A stretch of DNA of 64,000 nt, taken from assembly GCF_021088345.1 (NCBI RefSeq), contig NZ_CP088156.1:4464001-4528000 (forward strand). The letters are read 5' to 3'. The stretch comes from Bradyrhizobium ontarionense. GTDB taxonomy: Bacteria; Pseudomonadota; Alphaproteobacteria; Rhizobiales; Xanthobacteraceae. The notes under the pieces are model-generated. The model did no database searches. It was not told the DNA's origin and saw only the letters and a program-made list of their open reading frames with translations. Each line of letters opens with the position of its first letter. Within the stretch, counting starts at the first letter, position 1. A program made the position numbers and the translations under genes. Of the stretch, positions 60,373 through 64,000 are shown piece by piece.

Positions 60373-61172
60373 CCGACGGACGGACCACGCAGGTCGAGGA
60401 GGCCGCCAGCACGCCCCTCCTCGCCATCGACGGCGTGCGCGCCACGATCCGCCTCAACCGGCCACGCCATCTGAATCGGCTGCAGCCGGAAGATCTTCCC
60501 GCGCTGCTCGCGCTGTTCGACCGCGTCGAGGCCGACACGACGTTGCGCGTGCTCGTTCTGACCGGCACCGGGCGCGCCTTCAGTGCCGGTTATGACCTCG
60601 GCGCGATCGGCGCGGCGCCCGACGCGAGCCCGGCAGGACACTCCGGCCCGTCGTTCGAAGACGTGGTCAACCGGCTGGAAGACCTGGCCCTGCCGACCAT
60701 CTGCCGGATCAATGGCGGGGTCTATGGCGGCTCGACCGACCTGGCGCTGGCGTGCGATTTTCGCATCGGGACCGACACCGCCGAGATGTTCATGCCCGCC
60801 GCGCGGCTCGGCCTCCACTACTACCCCGACGGGATCAAGCGCTACGTGTCGCGCCTTGGCATCGACAATGCCAAACGTCTCTTCTTGACTGCGGAGAAGA
60901 TCGGCGCCGCCGAGATGCTGCGCATCGGCTACCTCACAGCGGTGGTGGCCGGCACCGCGCTGGATGCTGAGGTCGATCGCCTGGCGACGGTGCTGGCCGG
61001 CAATGCGCCGGTCGCAATGCGTGGCATGAAACGCGCCATTAACGAATTTGCGCGCGGAGCCCTCGACGATGCGGCTGCTCGCCGCAGGCATCGGGACAGC
61101 ATGAGCGGCGGAGAGATTCGCGAGGGCATGAAATCGTTTGCAGAGAGGCGAATGCCGAAATTTTCAGCGTAA
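60369..61172 (+). CDS. Enoyl-CoA hydratase/isomerase family protein
   Basis: A 267-residue crotonase: GTGRAFSAGYDLGAIG, oxyanion segment INGGVYGGSTDLALACDFRI, and MFMPAARLGLHYYPDGIKRY. In the second position of the channel operon, with an ATGA overlap at 60369, which is an odd partnership. The Glu pair of true hydratases is not clear (GLHYYPDG lacks the common GLPE motif), so the reaction is uncertain. Conserved C-terminus ends MKSFAERRMPKFSA. Confidence 0.87.
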   Translation: MTDGRTTQVEEAASTPLLAIDGVRATIRLNRPRHLNRLQPEDLPALLALFDRVEADTTLRVLVLTGTGRAFSAGYDLGAIGAAPDASPAGHSGPSFEDVVNRLEDLALPTICRINGGVYGGSTDLALACDFRIGTDTAEMFMPAARLGLHYYPDGIKRYVSRLGIDNAKRLFLTAEKIGAAEMLRIGYLTAVVAGTALDAEVDRLATVLAGNAPVAMRGMKRAINEFARGALDDAAARRRHRDSMSGGEIREGMKSFAERRMPKFSA

Positions 61173-61269
61173 ACGCCGGCCTCGGCCTGCCGTATCTTGC
61201 ATACCGCGTACTGTATCCAATCGGTGTGCCGGCACACGCTCGACGAACTATCGATGTAAACCTCCAATT

Positions 61270-61294
61270 TGCGGTTGACAGCCTTCTGTCCGCA
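61270..61294. promoter_or_regulatory. Palindrome upstream of luxR-type gene
   Basis: Dyad TGCGG-N15-CCGCA with an inner GACAG/CTGTC pair, 31 bases before the LuxR start. TTGACA (61275-61280) falls inside it and could be a -35 hexamer. A LuxR-type or other regulator binding site is possible; not established. Confidence 0.4.
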
Positions 61295-61324
61295 GTTAGC
61301 TTGGCCGTGGGCGGAGACTTTCAC

Positions 61325-62059
61325 ATGCAAGTGATAGACGCGTATTGGGGACGACGGGCTCTGGACTACGTCGATGCAATCGAAGCATCGACGACCGGCG
61401 CGAACGTACTCTCCCAGTTCGAAAAGATGATCGGCGATCTCGGCTTTCACGCCTACATCATGGCCGGGGTGCCGACTCCGGGCCAATCGCTGCAGCAGAC
61501 CATCCTGGCCAATGGCTGGCCGCGGGAATGGTTCGACATGTATGCGCGGCAGCAGTTTCACCGCCACGATCCGATACCGCGGCACTGCCTCTCGACGCTG
61601 AATCCCTTCGCGTGGTCGGAAGTGCCTTACGACCGCGACGACGAGCCGGGTGCGCATCAAGTCATGACCCGGGCGCGGGACTTCGGATTGAACGAAGGCT
61701 TCTGCGTGCCCATCCACTACGATGACGCGGTCGGCGCCGTCAGCCTCGCAGGCGAGCATCCGAACCTCGCGCCCGATGCGAGGGGGGCACTGCATCTGAT
61801 CAGCATCTTCACCCACAGCAGGCTGCGGGCGCTGGCGCGCTCCACCGCCGTCAACCAGCAGCGACGCCTGTCGAGGATCGAAGCGGAAGTGTTGTGCTGG
61901 GCGGCGCGCGGCAAGACGGCATGGGAGACGGCGCGCATCCTCGGCGTCTCCGAGCGCAACGTCCGCTGGCATCTCGAAGAGGCCCAGCGCAAGCTTGCAA
62001 CCAAGAACAAGACGGCGACGGTTGCGACCGCTCTTGTCAACGGCGAGATCTCGATCTGA
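61325..62059 (+). CDS. LuxR-family quorum-sensing regulator (RpaR/BraR/BjaR type)
   Basis: A 244-residue transcription factor. The N-terminal autoinducer domain shows the conserved pattern W-x-x-WF-x-x-Y and D-P (GWPREWFDMYARQQFHRHDP), then PFAWSEVPY. The C-terminal GerE helix-turn-helix is SRIEAEVLCWAARGKTAWET and ARILGVSERNVRWHLEEAQR. The ATG at 61325 gives the usual MQVIDAYWGRRALDY start; the frame opens at 61226. It lies 82 bases upstream of the synthase gene on the same strand, as in rpaR-rpaI and bjaR-bjaI. It probably activates the synthase on binding its signal. Confidence 0.92.
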   Translation: MQVIDAYWGRRALDYVDAIEASTTGANVLSQFEKMIGDLGFHAYIMAGVPTPGQSLQQTILANGWPREWFDMYARQQFHRHDPIPRHCLSTLNPFAWSEVPYDRDDEPGAHQVMTRARDFGLNEGFCVPIHYDDAVGAVSLAGEHPNLAPDARGALHLISIFTHSRLRALARSTAVNQQRRLSRIEAEVLCWAARGKTAWETARILGVSERNVRWHLEEAQRKLATKNKTATVATALVNGEISI

Positions 62060-62099
62060 TCTGGCGTTTTTCCCACTGGATCAATCGAACCGCATCGGC

Positions 62100-62127
62100 A
62101 ATCTGTAAACCCCAAATTGATTCAGAC
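62100..62127. promoter_or_regulatory. Possible lux-box-like dyad upstream of the synthase
   Basis: AATCTG ... CAGACG flank a 17-base centre in the 82-base luxR-luxI gap. The match is only four to five bases per arm, so confidence is low. Confidence 0.3.
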
Positions 62128-62141
62128 GACCGGGGGTTTCG

Positions 62142-62825
62142 ATGCCTGAGATTCATGTCGTTCGAAAAGATAATCGCTCGCTGTATGAGAAATACTTCGA
62201 TCCGTATTTTCGGCTGCGCCACGAGATCTACGTCAAGCAGCGCAAATGGATGGCGCTCGACCGGCCCGACGGGCGCGAGATCGACCAGTTCGACACAGAA
62301 GATGCCGTCTATCTGTTCTGCATCGACAAGGGTCGGTTGATCGGTGCGATGCGCGCGGTGCCGACGGTGCTGCCGACGCTGATGAGCGACATCTTCCCCT
62401 ATCTCAATCTCCGCGGCACCGTGCGACGTCCTGACGTCTACGAGCTGTCTCGCGTCTTCGTAATCCCGGAACGCCGCGGCGAGCATGCCGGTCCGCGGAT
62501 CGACATGCTTCTGCTGACCGCGATCATGGAATACGGCATCTCGATCGGGCTCACCGGCTTCTCCATCGTGCTTGAAACCTGGTGGCTGCCGCGCTTCGAG
62601 AAGTGCGGCTGGAAAGCGCGACCTCTAGGGGTTCCTCACATGATGGACGGGATGTCGGTGATGGCCGTTCTCGTTGATTGCGATGACACGACCTGGAAAT
62701 CGCTGTGCACTCAGATCGGCCTGACGCGGCCGACGCTGACATGGCAAGGCCTCGAAGACGTCAGCCGCCAGGCCCTGCCGGAAATCTTTCTTCATCTGCC
62801 ACCAGCCGTTCAGCCAGCACAATGA
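62142..62825 (+). CDS. LuxI-family homoserine lactone synthase (RpaI/BraI/BjaI clade)
   Basis: Makes a homoserine-lactone signal from SAM and an acyl- or aryl-CoA. The 227-residue protein keeps LuxI residues in FRLRHEIYVKQRKWMALDRP, DGREIDQFDTEDAVYLFCID and VYELSRVFVIPERRG, and the later ETWWLPRFEKCGWKARPLG. These match the rhizobial clade whose members use CoA esters: p-coumaroyl (RpaI), cinnamoyl (BraI) and isovaleryl (BjaI) (established). Which acyl group is used here cannot be read from the sequence; the aryl-CoA ligase in the window makes an aryl-HSL worth testing. Confidence 0.93.
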   Translation: MPEIHVVRKDNRSLYEKYFDPYFRLRHEIYVKQRKWMALDRPDGREIDQFDTEDAVYLFCIDKGRLIGAMRAVPTVLPTLMSDIFPYLNLRGTVRRPDVYELSRVFVIPERRGEHAGPRIDMLLLTAIMEYGISIGLTGFSIVLETWWLPRFEKCGWKARPLGVPHMMDGMSVMAVLVDCDDTTWKSLCTQIGLTRPTLTWQGLEDVSRQALPEIFLHLPPAVQPAQ

Positions 62826-62946
62826 GCTGCTCACGGTGCCGCGTCAGCCTCAGCTTGTGAAAAGCCTTCAGGAGGCGATGACCAAGGAGCGTCGCCTCAT
62901 CCACCTCGAGGGCGCGCAGGCTGGGCGGCGTGTTCATGGAATCCAT
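62761..62946 (-). CDS. Small ORF antisense to the 3' end of the synthase gene
   Basis: A 61-residue ORF (MDSMNTPPSLRALEVDEATL; then LGHRLLKAFHKLRLTRHREQ). Third codon positions are mostly G or C, and the predicted protein is helical. It overlaps the luxI 3' end by 65 bases on the other strand. An ATG at 62937 is an alternative start. No family recognised; could be a small regulator. Confidence 0.45.
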   Translation of the reverse strand: MDSMNTPPSLRALEVDEATLLGHRLLKAFHKLRLTRHREQLIVLAERLVADEERFPAGPGG

Positions 62947-62970
62947 AGCTGACACTTCGGGTTTTGAACC

Positions 62971-63138
62971 GTGACTGAACCTTCAATCGAGAAGATCATC
63001 GAGCGCCTGCAATTCTGCATCGTCGACGCTCGGGCGATGCAACTCAAAATGTTAGAAAGGATTTTGTCAATATCATTGCTTGAAGCCCACGAGCTCAAGG
63101 AAAAATGCACGCCCAAGTCGACGAACAGCAGTCACTAA
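62971..63138 (+). CDS. Small ORF divergent from the preceding one, 55 residues
   Basis: Starts at GTG: VTEPSIEKIIERLQFCIVDA, then RAMQLKMLERILSISLLEAH, ending KSTNSSH before TAA. It is short and highly helical, with an amphipathic pattern, but the ribosome-binding site is weak. It lies 24 bases from the divergent ORF at 62761-62946 and follows the synthase gene on the same strand after 145 bases. No family recognised. Confidence 0.5.
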   Translation: MTEPSIEKIIERLQFCIVDARAMQLKMLERILSISLLEAHELKEKCTPKSTNSSH

Positions 63139-63410
63139 TGTTCCGCTGCTGAAGTTGGTGTCGAACGGCCGCACGTTAGGTTGCGAAGCCTTGTAACGAT
63201 GAGCACTGGCAAAATTTGATTGCAAACCTTTGATTCCAGGGCAGCTTTGAATGGAAGTCGATTTCGAATCGAACGTCGACTAATATGTCTGCGGAACTTC
63301 AACTCGCCGCATCAGCCCTGGCAAGTCGCTCCGCAATTCGCGCGGAAATGCGACGTGCCGACGCGCCGAGTTCTGCATAGCGGAACTCCTGTCGCGCCTG
63401 ATCGCCCGCA
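63139..63410. other. Intergenic region before the nitroreductase
   Basis: About 270 bases without a supported gene, repeat or clear signal. Confidence 0.4.
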
Positions 63411-64000
63411 CTACTCGTCCTTGAAACGCACGGTCTCCGCAATTGACGCCCGGCTGGTCCGATAGGAGTTGGCCTTGTGGCCCGGGTCGGGATAGCCGAA
63501 CGAAATGCCGCAGACGACCTTGCGGTCGTCACCAAGACCGAAATACGTTCGCACCACGTCGGAATGAAAGGCCAGCGCAGCCTGCGGTACCGTGGCGACG
63601 CCGAGCGCCTGTGCCGCCAGCATGAAGTTCGTCACGTAGCCACCGCAGTCGATCGCCCCATAGGTGCCGAGCGCCTCGTCACTGTGGATGATCGCGACAT
63701 GCGGTGCGCCGAAGAAGTTGTAGTTCTCCAAGGCCTGCATGGCGTAGCCAGCCTTGTCGCCCCGCGGAATCCCGAGCGCGCTGTAGAGCTGGAAGCCGCT
63801 CTCGCGCCGGCGTTCCAGATAGACGCCACGGTATTCCCGCGGAAAGGCGAAATCGCCTGACGGCGGCCGGCCGCTGGACGCGGCCTCGTACATGAGCTTC
63901 CTGAACGACTCGGTCGCCCCGCCCGACGTGATCTCGATCCGCCAGGGCTGACTGTTGCACCACGATGCGGTCTTCTGCGCCGCCGTCAGGATGCGCTCGA
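63411..64000 (-). CDS. Nitroreductase family protein, 5'-truncated by window edge
   Basis: FMN-dependent oxidoreductase of the nitroreductase fold. The frame is open to base 64000, so the N-terminus is missing. Visible motifs are AQKTASWCNSQPWRIEIT (FMN-phosphate region), HVAIIHSDEALGTYGAIDCG, LAAQALGVATVPQAALA and the C-terminal VCGISFGYPDPGHKANSYRT. The length matches the C-terminal three quarters or more of the family. Substrate unknown. Confidence 0.92.
   Translation of the reverse strand, partial: ERILTAAQKTASWCNSQPWRIEITSGGATESFRKLMYEAASSGRPPSGDFAFPREYRGVYLERRRESGFQLYSALGIPRGDKAGYAMQALENYNFFGAPHVAIIHSDEALGTYGAIDCGGYVTNFMLAAQALGVATVPQAALAFHSDVVRTYFGLGDDRKVVCGISFGYPDPGHKANSYRTSRASIAETVRFKDE

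Noticed and set aside
62934..63116. Minus-strand ORF of 60 codons opposite the 55-residue plus-strand ORF
   Set aside because: The plus-strand frame has the more protein-like helical pattern; the antisense frame is Ser-rich without features.

Overview
This window reads as chromosomal DNA of an alphaproteobacterium of the Bradyrhizobium/Rhodopseudomonas group, most likely a Bradyrhizobium. The evidence is the high G+C coding with strong third-position bias, an intact beta-oxidation block in the order known as pimFABCD(E) in Rhodopseudomonas palustris, a second block resembling the R. palustris p-coumarate (cou) genes and their TRAP transporter, a LuxR/LuxI pair of the RpaI/BraI/BjaI type, and mirrored GC-rich repeats in most intergenic gaps. 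No rRNA, tRNA, CRISPR array or transposase was seen. The genus call is inference; no database was searched.

Layout. 1-3291: 3' part of cobalamin-dependent methionine synthase (metH). 3292-4489: a gene-free stretch with a ~390-base structured repeat between two copies of a mirrored repeat. 4490-7361: a three-gene ABC exporter (permease, ATPase, membrane-fusion protein) with 4-base overlaps. 7658-10458: glutathione transferase, GNAT acetyltransferase and glycerol kinase, all on the minus strand. 10858-19680: minus-strand dicarboxylate/fatty-acid beta-oxidation operon (pimF, pimA, pimB, pimC, pimD and an SDR), with a mirrored repeat in four of its five gaps. 19893-28534: a divergent IclR regulator, then a branched-chain-type ABC importer (livG, livF, livH, livM) and three consecutive paralogous binding proteins. 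28560-29840: glycerate 2-kinase.

29876-51425 holds a second uptake-and-activation system, probably for hydroxycinnamates or related aromatic acids. It has a MarR regulator (CouR-like), a liv-type importer with a fused permease-ATPase, a binding protein, a hotdog thioesterase, an SDR, a feruloyl/coumaroyl-CoA synthetase, a crotonase, and a TRAP transporter with a DUF3237 protein. Three promoter regions in this block share an inverted repeat TTAT-N5-ATAA, which suggests one regulon. The block is interrupted at about 34188-40492 by a lower-G+C accessory island. The island carries a membrane methyltransferase-like protein, a Tat-exported DUF1513-type protein and a 1206-residue TIR/STAND NTPase/WD40-like protein that resembles prokaryotic immune sensors.

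51779-58987 holds assorted housekeeping and regulatory genes (PaaI thioesterase, LysR regulator, FMN-binding split-barrel protein, GST, WYL regulator, YkgJ cysteine-cluster protein, DUF3307 membrane protein, a lone DUF6537-like domain and a membrane cyclic-nucleotide-binding protein). 59257-61172 encodes a cyclic-nucleotide-gated K+ channel coupled to a crotonase. 61325-62825 is the LuxR/LuxI quorum-sensing pair, followed by two small divergent ORFs. The window ends inside a nitroreductase gene.

The most interesting points are: the two copies of a long repeat whose nested hairpins differ in sequence but keep their pairing; the shared operator of the putative CouR regulon; the TIR-STAND island inside that regulon; and the occurrence of an aryl/acyl-CoA-using LuxI type near an aryl-CoA ligase.
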